Shown: positions 48,901 to 56,342 of the stretch, piece after piece
Layout of the letters: each line of letters begins with the position of its first letter
Numbering within the stretch: the stretch's first letter is position 1
Assembly (NCBI RefSeq): GCF_014196805.1
Contig: NZ_JACIEI010000006.1
Location: forward strand, 114,691 to 178,690
Direction: 5' to 3'
From: Sulfitobacter undariae
GTDB lineage: Bacteria > Pseudomonadota > Alphaproteobacteria > Rhodobacterales > Rhodobacteraceae
DNA: 64,000 nucleotides
The notes under the pieces: model-generated
The model's input: only the letters and a program-made list of their open reading frames with translations
What the model was told of the DNA's origin: nothing
Databases searched by the model: none
Translations under genes and position numbers: made by a program

Positions 48901-51303
48901 GCCCAGAACCGGAATAGTTACAGGTTCACCTGTGCCCGTAACGGCCTGATCGTCATTTGCGATGGGCGCATCGTTCACATTGTTTACAGTGACAATTACG
49001 CGAGAGTCGTCAAAGCCGCCATTTCCATCTGTGACCGTATAGTCGATCACCGCTTCGCCAAAGAAATCGTCATTTGGCGTGAAGTCCAGCGTGCCATCAT
49101 CGTTGATAACAACCGTACCATCATTGGAGGTCGCTTCAATTACAGTCAACGGATCGTCTTCTGGGTCGGTATCATTGCCCAAAACGTCAATGTTTACCAA
49201 AGTCTCTTCGTCAGTTTCGGCTGTATCGTCGGTCGCAACTGGCGCAAAGTTGTCTGTAGCGTTGGACACCGTGATCGCAACTTCGGCTGTATCGGTCAGG
49301 GTACCGTCAGAAATCGTGTAGGAAACAGTAGCCTCGCCAGTGAAACCCGGCGCTGGCGTAAAGGAGAGTGTGCCGTCATCGTTCACTACAACGTCACCGT
49401 CAGGCGAAGTCGCGGAAACGACTGACAGGTCGTCGCCTTCTGGGTCCGTGTCATTGGCCAATACGTTAACCGTGACCGGTGTCAGCACAGTCGTGGCCGC
49501 AGCATCATCCACCGCGTCAGGTGCTGTGTTGCCCTCTGGCAAGATCAGTGTTTCGATCTCCGCAAAGGTCATGGAACCAGTTACGTCACCATTTTCATCC
49601 AAGAATTCAACGGTGCCGGACGTCGAGTTGCCATCCGCATCGGTAGTTTGATCAACTACGCGAAGCGGGCCGCTATCGGACAGGTCAAGCGTGTCATTAT
49701 CATCGCCACCGGCACCGCCGTCTACGACGTCGCCTGCGTTGCCGCCAAGGAACAGATCAGCATCGTCGCCGCCTGAAAGGTTGTCCGCGCCAGTGCCGCC
49801 AGTGATTGTATCATCACCGCCTTCACCAAAGATCGTGTCATCACCTTCGCCACCATAAAGATCGTCGTTCCCTGCCTCGGCGGGTGTCACAACACTCTCA
49901 CCTGCATCAAAGAATACATCCGTGATTTTCACGTTGGTGTTTTCATAGCCGTTCTGATCATGCAGGATTTCGATACGTGACACAGGACCGGCAATCGTTA
50001 CGTTCATAGAATAAAACGGGTTTGACGCATCGGCAAAGCCGCCATTGCTGTCAGCCGTATCCGCACCAGCCACATCATCTGTGTCCAGCATCGTCAGACC
50101 CGCACCGCCAACAAGTGTCACTGGCAGCGGGTTGCCATCGGCATCAAACGCTTGGATGCGCACAAGGCTGTCGGCGTCGATGTCATTTACGTTGAAATCA
50201 ACATTGCTAACCGGCGTATCAAACTCAAGACGGTAAAGGTCTTCTTGACCTTCAAGACGCGTTTCACTGGAAAGCGAACTGGTTGTGCTGACTGTTTCCT
50301 CGCCGCCATCAATGCCGTCAACGTACAGGCTATCACCAGAGAAAGACGTCGTGGTTTTAAGAGTAGAGTTTACGGTAGAGAACGTCACATTGACCGAACC
50401 CGTATCTTGGGTGAAATCGGTCACATCTTCGCCATGGGCAAAGCCTGCTTCGCTCCAGTTAAAGCTCTCGCGCTCGCCGCCACCTGTTACAGGTGTGTCG
50501 CCGTCCAGCGTGCTGTCACCATAGATGAGGTCATCACCCTCTTCGCCGTAAACAACATCATCGCCAGCACCGGCATAGATATCGTCATTACCAACGCCTG
50601 CATTGACCGTGTCATCACCGCCCAATGCATCAACGATATCATCATTTGGCGCTTCGCCTGCGATCAGGGCGTCGCCTGCATCAATATGGTCCCCTTCAGG
50701 GTCACCAGTATAGTCCAGATCAATGGTATTGGCAGTATCATCACCTGAAACTATCCCGTCACCAGTTGGTGTTGCAGGATCTACTGGATCAACAGGGCCT
50801 ACCGGATCTAAATCACTACGCCAATCATCAAACAGAAGGTTATCAATGGCCCCAGAGCCTTGCAATTCGACTTCGAGACGGAACGTCTCAGGCACAAAAA
50901 ATTCAACAACGGTTTGACCGTTGTCAGCTGTCGGCTCTACGTAGTGCTCGCTGATCAACTCACCGTCTCTGTCGTAAAAACGCATAGTTGCGGATTCTTC
51001 GATATCAAGGAAGGTCAACTCCTTGATCGTAGGCCCATTGTCAAAGTTGAATGTGATGACCCCACCTGACGCATCGTCATTCGGGTTGGCTGCATCGCCA
51101 TCCTCGGAAACAATCAGAACATTCTCTAAGTTATCTGTGGCCAAATCCGTGTCACCCGCGCTTGGGTTACTTGTATCGAAAACCATGGCGTCATTCTCGC
51201 TCGGAGCAGTTCCAGTGGCCGAAATTTGAACACCCCAATCTTCATATTGGCTGTTCACAGATTCGCCTGAGGCGAGGTTATTAAAATCAATAGTTCTAAG
51301 CAT
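45955..51303 (-). CDS. giant RTX/Ig-like protein with C-terminal Hint domain
   Basis: This encodes a 1782-residue secreted protein. In order: an N-terminal domain (1 to about 165); short RTX repeats (217-263); a beta domain (279-470); RTX repeats (477-540); a pre-Hint-like segment (521-592) with no Hint after it; five cadherin/Ig-like repeats of about 90 residues (593-1050); a large RTX block (1055-1545); and a Hint domain from C1588 (IPCFTPGTLIATPKGE) to about 1760. RTX repeats bind calcium and usually mark type I secretion, but no transporter gene is in the window. Hint cleavage at C1588 would release the RTX part. No signal peptide is seen. AGGAG stands 9 nt before the ATG. Confidence 0.9.
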   Translation of the reverse strand: MLRTIDFNNLASGESVNSQYEDWGVQISATGTAPSENDAMVFDTSNPSAGDTDLATDNLENVLIVSEDGDAANPNDDASGGVITFNFDNGPTIKELTFLDIEESATMRFYDRDGELISEHYVEPTADNGQTVVEFFVPETFRLEVELQGSGAIDNLLFDDWRSDLDPVGPVDPVDPATPTGDGIVSGDDTANTIDLDYTGDPEGDHIDAGDALIAGEAPNDDIVDALGGDDTVNAGVGNDDIYAGAGDDVVYGEEGDDLIYGDSTLDGDTPVTGGGERESFNWSEAGFAHGEDVTDFTQDTGSVNVTFSTVNSTLKTTTSFSGDSLYVDGIDGGEETVSTTSSLSSETRLEGQEDLYRLEFDTPVSNVDFNVNDIDADSLVRIQAFDADGNPLPVTLVGGAGLTMLDTDDVAGADTADSNGGFADASNPFYSMNVTIAGPVSRIEILHDQNGYENTNVKITDVFFDAGESVVTPAEAGNDDLYGGEGDDTIFGEGGDDTITGGTGADNLSGGDDADLFLGGNAGDVVDGGAGGDDNDTLDLSDSGPLRVVDQTTDADGNSTSGTVEFLDENGDVTGSMTFAEIETLILPEGNTAPDAVDDAAATTVLTPVTVNVLANDTDPEGDDLSVVSATSPDGDVVVNDDGTLSFTPAPGFTGEATVSYTISDGTLTDTAEVAITVSNATDNFAPVATDDTAETDEETLVNIDVLGNDTDPEDDPLTVIEATSNDGTVVINDDGTLDFTPNDDFFGEAVIDYTVTDGNGGFDDSRVIVTVNNVNDAPIANDDQAVTGTGEPVTIPVLGNDSDPDGDPLDVIDATSPDGDVVINDDGTITFTPNDGFTGDTTIDYTVSDGNGGTDTAQVSVSVGEVSGPPVAVDDLAETDEDTPVVIDVLDNDSDPDGDPLTVTAATSPNGDVVINDDGTITFTPAPDFNGEATITYDITDGNGGVDVAEVTVTVNPVNDGPLAEDDTAVANTGSTLIVPVLDNDSDPEGDPLTVISASSPNGAVVINADGTLSFTPEDGFIGEAVINYTISDGELTDPAVVFVTVRDGIVTGTDGGDLIDENYTDDPEGDLVDNNDEFLPGEGPNDDIINAGDGDDTVRAGLGDDDVSGGEGNDEIDGGPGNDELDGDAGDDTIGGGTGNDTINGGTGDDNLNGQDGDDSITGGEGDDVLNGDDGDDTLEGGAGEDTLAGGAGDDVLDGGDDNDTVYGGDGNDTLLGGDGDDLVVGQDGDDSLEGGAGDDTLEGDIGDDTLLGGDGNDIINGDDDDGVDTDGGNDSIHGGAGDDTITAGPGGDTVAGGDGNDVITTGGNTPLPDQGYPGVFPSDTDPDDDRDLVDGGAGDDTISTGDDSDTIFGGAGNDVIASGIDDDFVYGGDGDDRIVGAEGNDSIDGGAGNDTIYANNDPDLGLDQFEIEDDGTNPLGPDLLPGNGRDTVDGGAGDDVIYGGDDDDLLMGGSGDDYIDGGIDDDTLQGGTGDDTLIGGQGNDSLEGGAGNDLFEGGIGEDTMIGGDDRDNFLNVNAGDVVDGSEGGDDFDTLDLTGSAPEDGRLAVTYDPDNAENGVVNYFNSDGSDAGQVVFTNIENVIPCFTPGTLIATPKGERKVEELEVGDRVITRDNGMQVIRWIGKREMSGEELAAQEHLRPVLIREGALGNGLPERDMMVSPQHRVLVANDKTALYFEEREVLVAAKHLTDMEGIDVVDVSQTTYIHIMFDQHEVILSDGTWTESFQPGDMSLAGVGDASREEILELFPELATREGIEAYAAARKSLKKHEAKLITSKS
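46669..48141 (-). repeat. main block of calcium-binding RTX repeats
   Basis: Residues 1055-1545 of the giant protein consist of tandem GGxGxDxUx nonapeptides, for example GGAGDDTLEGDIGDDTL and GGDGNDTLLGGDGDDL. The DNA repeats are degenerate at third positions, so they are old. A few non-repeat inserts occur near 1312-1330 and 1403-1430. Confidence 0.9.
48154..49527 (-). repeat. five Ig-like/cadherin-like repeats
   Basis: Residues 593-1050 hold five copies of a roughly 90-residue unit. Each starts near xAPVAxDDxAxT and contains VLxNDxDPxGDPLTV and a DGTLxFTPxxxFxGEA strand. Such units are common in bacterial adhesins. Confidence 0.88.
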
Positions 51304-51566
51304 GTCATAAGCTCCTATGCAGCGGTGCGCTCGGCGCGCGACGCGGCCGGATTGTGAAATTTCAGATGTGTCAGGTTATATTCTGTCCGTACGGAAAGGC
51401 ATGCCGACGCGCGGCACGCATTCTGTCGTTGGGTAGAAAGAAAGGCCGTCATAGTGGTCTTCTCCGTTCAAACTCATATACCCCGCGAGGCTCCGAAACA
51501 GGTCCGCAAGCGACACGCGCACATTTGCGCCAAATTTGAGGGAAAGACGGGCCAAAATAAGGCCTC

Positions 51567-51595
51567 ACTGTGAAACAGTTGAGATGTTTCACAGT
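51567..51595. repeat. perfect hairpin upstream of the giant RTX gene
   Basis: ACTGTGAAACA and TGTTTCACAGT are 11-bp arms around a 7-nt spacer. A related pair with reversed arm order, TTGTTTC/GAAACAA around 7 nt, lies at 51832-51852. The shared TGTTTC element and the equal spacing suggest operators for one regulator, which is an inference. Confidence 0.5.
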
Positions 51596-52476
51596 CATTC
51601 AAGCAGTGGTCGCATTTACGCAGCACTGCACCTTTCCCACATCAATGATGCAGTCTGTGTGCGGCCGCCCCCGGACCTAATTTTCGTCACCCCCCCCAGT
51701 TGGGCTGCGCTATAGATACGCGCCAACACGGTCCGCACAAAGGGAAAAATGTTTGAAAAGTGTCCATAAGTGGGCGAAATGACGTGAACATGGTTAACGC
51801 GAACACAGCCACTACGATAAAGCCCATGCTATTGTTTCCCATACAGAAACAAGCAAAGCTCATATAAATTGAGGTAATTTCTATTTATGCTCACCCCTCG
51901 CCCCTAAAAATGACGGTTAACTGTTTCCAAGGAGACAACAAATATCGACGTTAACTTAATAAATAGAATCAGAACAGAGGTGCCTTTTTGTGTTCACGCA
52001 ATGGAACCAATCCCAACATTTCCTAAAAACTGGTTCATGCTTTACCTAAGGTCTGCCACATTTAGCGGAATCAGTTCCCTACAAAATCCGTCGTTTTCCT
52101 CAGTATTAGAGAACTCCTTACAAAGATCCGAGAGAATCAAAACGTTTGAGAGCAACAAGAATCGCCCCTCTCGTTCCGTGAAATTCCGCTATTCTCAAAG
52201 AAACACAAATGGCCCGCCGCCCATTTTTTCGCCAATGCTACGGCAGAGTTGACACTGATTTTCGCGATAGATGTGCTTTACGATGTTCCGGCCTCACCAG
52301 ACCTGAAAAACCGCGATATGCGACTAAAGGTGTTTAAAATTTGGCGGGCCCTTAGGCGCAATCAGAGCCCAACCACTTCTTCAAAGGCATCTGGAACCAC
52401 AGATTTTGCCTACCTCACACGACACTGGGTCTATTGAAGGCAATACAAAGAAACAGCTGTAATTTTTTGGGAAGGT

Positions 52477-52521
52477 CTGTCCTGATGTGTCCCACGAAAA
52501 TTTCGGGGACACATCAGACAG
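52477..52521. repeat. 16-bp inverted repeat beside tRNA-Leu
   Basis: CTGTC plus TGATGTGTCCC (one bulged C) pairs fully with GGGACACATCA plus GACAG, and the loop is itself palindromic (CGAAA/TTTCG). It lies 34 bp from the tRNA 3' end. No T-run follows on the tRNA strand. It could be a processing or termination stem, or a remnant of a mobile element end. A 14-bp palindrome, CATACATATGTATG, follows at 52526. Confidence 0.55.
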
Positions 52522-52554
52522 GTTGCATACATATGTATGTATACGAAAATGCGG

Positions 52555-52640
52555 TGGTACCCAAGGCCGGACTCGAACCGGCACACCTGTTAAGGCGGGG
52601 GATTTTGAATCCCCTGCGTCTACCATTCCGCCACTTGGGC
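52555..52640 (-). tRNA. tRNA-Leu (CAA)
   Basis: This is an 86-nt type II tRNA gene including an encoded CCA. Acceptor arms GCCCAAG and CTTGGGT pair (one G-T wobble). The anticodon loop TTCAAAA sits on a GGGGA/TCCCC stem, giving anticodon CAA for UUG codons. A long variable arm and the T arm GCCGG-TTCGAGT-CCGGC confirm a leucine tRNA. Confidence 0.95.
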
Positions 52641-52793
52641 ACTGAGGAGCATTTAGCCTGCCATTTCAGAAGGGGCAAGCCCAAAACCGCACATATTTTT
52701 GCGTTGTTTACAGAACACCGCCTGTGGCGTTTCATACGCTTGACCCCCGACACCCTAAATGGTTTGTCGCATCAACATTAGGGAACTAGCACC

Positions 52794-53372
52794 ATGATCC
52801 AACGCCTCTATGACTGGACACTCGGCCTTGCCGAACATCGCCATGCCCTGTGGGTGCTGGCTTTGGTGTCTTTCCTTGAAAGTTCGATGTTTCCCATCCC
52901 GCCTGACATAATCATGATCCCCATGATTATTGCCCGCCCTAACCGTGCCTTTCTTATCGCCTCTGTGGCCTTGGTGGCCTCGGTCTTGGGGGGGATGCTG
53001 GGGTATGCGATTGGCGCGATGGCCTTTGATGCGCTGGGCGAACCGATTCTACGTGCCTTGGGCAAAGCCGATTCGATGGCAGAATTTGCGACCACCTTTA
53101 ATGACATGGGATTCTGGGCCGTTCTGGCAGCCGGTATTACACCTTTCCCCTACAAGGTGATCACAATCATGTCAGGTTGGACAGGCATGCCCTTAGCCAC
53201 CTTCATCGCCACATCTATTCTGGCACGCGGGCTACGCTTCTTCCTTGTTGCGCTGCTGTTGTGGAAATTCGGTGCGCCTGTGCGGGATTTCATTGAGCGC
53301 CGCTTGCCCCTTATGTTCACCCTCGCCCTCGCTCTGCTGATCGGCGGCTTTTTTGCGATAAAATTATTATGA
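52794..53372 (+). CDS. YqaA-family (SNARE-associated/VTT) membrane protein
   Basis: This encodes a 192-residue inner-membrane protein related to the DedA/VTT superfamily, YqaA type. SFLESSMFPIPPDIIMIPMI is the conserved re-entrant region, and GITPFPYKVITIMSG is the second family motif. DedA-type proteins handle lipid carriers or proton-coupled transport; the exact role of YqaA proteins is unclear. It overlaps dsbB by 4 bp, so the two are coupled. Confidence 0.88.
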   Translation: MIQRLYDWTLGLAEHRHALWVLALVSFLESSMFPIPPDIIMIPMIIARPNRAFLIASVALVASVLGGMLGYAIGAMAFDALGEPILRALGKADSMAEFATTFNDMGFWAVLAAGITPFPYKVITIMSGWTGMPLATFIATSILARGLRFFLVALLLWKFGAPVRDFIERRLPLMFTLALALLIGGFFAIKLL

Positions 53373-53821
53373 TGCGTCTTATTACTCTCGCTACACTGGG
53401 TTCAGCTGCGTTGCTTCTGGGCGCTTACGGGTTTCAACATATTGGCAACATGGCACCCTGCAAACTGTGCCTATGGCAGCGCTGGCCCCATGCGGCGGCG
53501 ATTCTGATTGGTGTGTTGATCCTGATCACCCGCAAAGCCAAATTGGCGTGGCTCGGGGCGCTGGCCGCTTTTAGCACCGCCGCCATCGGCATCTATCATG
53601 TCGGTGTTGAGCAAGGCTGGTGGCAAGGTCCGACGACCTGTACATCTTCCGGTGTCAGCAATATGAGTCCGCAAGACCTGATGAATCAAATCCTCGCTGC
53701 ACCTTTGACACGTTGCGATGACATCGCATGGCAGTTGGCAGGGATCAGCATGGCAGGCTGGAATGCGATGATATCATTGGCATTGATGGTTATCTGGGTA
53801 CGCGCCGCGCGCCGCGCCTAA
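53369..53821 (+). CDS. dsbB: disulfide bond formation protein B
   Basis: This encodes a 150-residue inner-membrane quinone reductase that re-oxidises DsbA. Four helices are visible. The first redox pair is C31-C34 (APCKLCLWQRW), and the second periplasmic pair is the Cys in GPTTCTSSG and the Cys in LTRCDDIAW. It shares 4 bp with the YqaA gene upstream and 4 bp with the convergent Lrp gene. No dsbA is in the window. Confidence 0.92.
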   Translation: MMRLITLATLGSAALLLGAYGFQHIGNMAPCKLCLWQRWPHAAAILIGVLILITRKAKLAWLGALAAFSTAAIGIYHVGVEQGWWQGPTTCTSSGVSNMSPQDLMNQILAAPLTRCDDIAWQLAGISMAGWNAMISLALMVIWVRAARRA

Positions 53822-54267
53822 ACGGATTTCTGCGTACTCAAAAGCAAGCTGGTTTCAGAGGCCACAACCCCTTCCAGCTTGCGAATACGGTCCAGTACGC
53901 GGTCCAGTTCCAGCAGCGTCGCCGTGCCGATTTCGACGATCAAATCCCAACGTCCATTAGTAGAGTGCACCGCGCGTAGTTCGGCCATGCCGCCCAACTG
54001 GCGTTTAATCCGCTCTGCACCACGCCCCTCAATCCCGATCATCATCAGTCCGCGCACCGGATCACGTGCAACATCAGCACGGGTGATCACGGAAAATCCC
54101 ACAATCTCACCGCGCTGCTGCAACCGTGCCAGCCGCGAGCGAACCGTGGTGCGCGACATTTCCAAGCGCGCCGCCAGATCAGACAGCGACGCCCGCGCAT
54201 CATGGCGCAGCGCCGCGATCAATCTATCGTCAATTTCGTCCAACTTGATATCCACTTTGGTCAACAA
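53818..54267 (-). CDS. Lrp/AsnC-family regulator
   Basis: This encodes a 149-residue regulator. An N-terminal helix-turn-helix (LSDLAARLEMSRTTVRSRL) is followed by a RAM ligand-binding domain. It is divergent from arginase and ornithine cyclodeaminase, so it is a likely amino-acid sensor for arginine or ornithine breakdown; that is inference from position. The start is uncertain: TTG 54267 gives the full frame and GTG 54255 is the other choice. It ends in a 4-bp convergent overlap with dsbB. Confidence 0.85.
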   Translation of the reverse strand: MLTKVDIKLDEIDDRLIAALRHDARASLSDLAARLEMSRTTVRSRLARLQQRGEIVGFSVITRADVARDPVRGLMMIGIEGRGAERIKRQLGGMAELRAVHSTNGRWDLIVEIGTATLLELDRVLDRIRKLEGVVASETSLLLSTQKSV

Positions 54268-54350
54268 GCGCCCATATCGGCCACTTTATACGCTATTCGC
54301 CCACCATAAGTGCAAACTATACTCAGGAAAACCCACATAGGAGTATCCCG

Positions 54351-55271
54351 ATGAAACCCCAACATTGTATTCTTCAAGGCGCACCGCTGGATTGCGGTAA
54401 AACCAACCGTGGCTGCATCATGGGGCCGGATGCCTACCGCACCGCAGGGCTGGAAGAAGCGCTGGTCAGTCTTGGTCACACCGTCACTGACATTGGGAAT
54501 GTAACGCCACGGGCCTTCGATGAAACGCCCCACCCGAAACTGCACCGCCTTTCTGAAACAATCGCATGGACACAGGCACTAGCTGACACCACCGAGGAAT
54601 CTTTTGCCAAAGGCATGCCCATCACCATGGGCGGCGATCACGCGCTGGCCGCGGGTACTGTGCTGGGGGCCATGCGCCACGCTGCGGCGGTGAACCGTCC
54701 ATTGTTTGTACTGTGGTTGGATGCGCATAGCGATTTTCACACGCTGGAGAGCACCGACAGCGGCAATTTGCACGGCACGCCTGTGGCTTACTTCACAGGG
54801 CGCGGTGATTTCCCGAACTGGCCTGCCCTGCCCGCGCCACTGCCGTTCGAGAATATGGCAATGATCGGCCTGCGCTCTGTTGATCCGGCAGAACGGGCCG
54901 CCCTGCAAGAGACCGCCATCACCCGCGTTGACATGCGCCAGATTGATGAAACAGGCATCGCCCAGCCTTTGGGCGCATTTCTGGAACGTGTCGCCGCCGT
55001 GAACGGGATGTTACATGTATCGCTGGATGTGGATTTCCTTGATCCCGCCGCCGCCCCTGCGGTTGGCACAACTGTTCCAGGCGGTGCCACAGTACGCGAA
55101 GGCCATTTGGTCATGGAGATGATCAACGACAGCGAACTTCTCACCTCGCTCGATCTGGTTGAACTGAACCCCTACATGGATGAACGCGGCCGCACCGCCC
55201 GCCTGATGGTGGACCTTGCCGCCTCGGCCTTGGGCCGCAACGTGTTTGACCGCCCCACCCGCGCCTATTGA
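54351..55271 (+). CDS. rocF: arginase
   Basis: This encodes a 306-residue manganese ureohydrolase that splits arginine into ornithine and urea. The metal sites are in ITMGGDHALAAGT, WLDAHSDFHT and SLDVDFLDPAAAPAVG. SGNLHGTPVAYF also fits arginase rather than agmatinase. AGGAG stands 8 nt before the ATG. The ornithine cyclodeaminase that follows uses its product. The divergent Lrp gene probably controls the pair. Confidence 0.93.
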   Translation: MKPQHCILQGAPLDCGKTNRGCIMGPDAYRTAGLEEALVSLGHTVTDIGNVTPRAFDETPHPKLHRLSETIAWTQALADTTEESFAKGMPITMGGDHALAAGTVLGAMRHAAAVNRPLFVLWLDAHSDFHTLESTDSGNLHGTPVAYFTGRGDFPNWPALPAPLPFENMAMIGLRSVDPAERAALQETAITRVDMRQIDETGIAQPLGAFLERVAAVNGMLHVSLDVDFLDPAAAPAVGTTVPGGATVREGHLVMEMINDSELLTSLDLVELNPYMDERGRTARLMVDLAASALGRNVFDRPTRAY

Positions 55272-55289
55272 TTGACTAAGGATATGAAT

Positions 55290-56333
55290 ATGACCACCCC
55301 TTCCGCCAAGGCCCTTGTGCCATTCGTCAGCGTTGACCAAATGATGCAGTTGATCCATCACATCGGGCTGGCGCCCATGATGCAAGGTATCTGTGATCGG
55401 ATCGAAGCCGATTTTCGCCGCTGGCCCCTGTTTGACAAAACCCCGCGCCTTGCCTCACATTCCGATGTAGGTGTGATCGAACTCATGCCGACCTCTGATG
55501 GCGAAGTGTACGGTTTCAAATACGTCAACGGCCACCCGGGCAATACGCGCGATGGATTGCAAACCGTCACCGCCTTTGGCCTGCTCTCTGATGTGGCAAA
55601 CGGTTATCCGGTTTTGTTTTCCGAGATGACGATCCTCACCGCGCTACGCACCGCCGCCACATCTGCATTGGCGGCACGGGTGCTGGCACCCAAAGGCTCC
55701 ACCGTTATGGCGATGATCGGCAACGGCGCACAATCGGAATTCCAGAGCATCGCCATGCAAGCGATTGTCGGAATTACCGAAGTACGTCTCTATGATGTTG
55801 ATCCTGCCGCCACCGCCAAATGTGCGCAGAACTTGCAAAACTCCGGCCTCAAGGTCGTGAGTTGTAAAACCGCCGAAGAGGCGATCCTTGGCGCGCAGAT
55901 CATCACCACCTGCACGGCAGACAAACAATACGCCACAATCCTCACGGATAATATGGTCGGCGCAGGTGTGCATCTGAACGCCATCGGCGGCGATTGCCCC
56001 GGCAAAACCGAACTGGCCCCCGCCATCCTGCACCGCGCTGACATTTTTGTAGAATACCCCGAACAAACGCGGGTCGAGGGCGAAATTCAACAGTTGGATG
56101 CTGACCATCCCGTGACCGAGTTTTGGGAAGTCCTCAGCGGCACCGCACAGGGCCGCACAGATGCAAAGCAAATCACCCTGTTTGACAGCGTCGGCTTTGC
56201 GATCGAGGATTTCTCGGCACTGTGTTATGTGCGCGATGCGATCAAAGGCACAGAGTTCTTTACGCCGCTGGATATGCTGGCCGATCCCGATGATCCGCGT
56301 GATCTGTTCGGCATGGTGAACCGCGCTCAATAA
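55290..56333 (+). CDS. ornithine cyclodeaminase
   Basis: This encodes a 347-residue enzyme of the OCD/mu-crystallin family that converts ornithine to proline and ammonia. A Rossmann segment MIGNGAQSEFQSIAM binds NAD. KYVNGHPGNTRDGLQTVTAF and LNAIGGDCPGKTELAPAIL carry substrate and catalytic residues, including the Asp in GGDCPGK. I prefer ATG 55290, which has AAGGAT upstream, over TTG 55272. With arginase it gives a two-step route from arginine to proline. It is convergent with the monooxygenase gene. Confidence 0.93.
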   Translation: MTTPSAKALVPFVSVDQMMQLIHHIGLAPMMQGICDRIEADFRRWPLFDKTPRLASHSDVGVIELMPTSDGEVYGFKYVNGHPGNTRDGLQTVTAFGLLSDVANGYPVLFSEMTILTALRTAATSALAARVLAPKGSTVMAMIGNGAQSEFQSIAMQAIVGITEVRLYDVDPAATAKCAQNLQNSGLKVVSCKTAEEAILGAQIITTCTADKQYATILTDNMVGAGVHLNAIGGDCPGKTELAPAILHRADIFVEYPEQTRVEGEIQQLDADHPVTEFWEVLSGTAQGRTDAKQITLFDSVGFAIEDFSALCYVRDAIKGTEFFTPLDMLADPDDPRDLFGMVNRAQ

Positions 56334-56342
56334 GCAATGCGG

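Larger units (their letters stand above)
51304..52554. other. 1.25-kb noncoding region upstream of the giant gene
   Basis: I see no convincing gene here. Short open frames at 51354-51539, 51980-52252 and 52249-52437 lack good starts and protein-like composition. The base composition falls between about 51.8 and 52.5 kb, unlike the flanks. The region holds three strong inverted repeats described separately and probably contains the promoter of the giant gene. The low G+C and the adjacent tRNA suggest that foreign DNA may once have been inserted. Confidence 0.5.
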
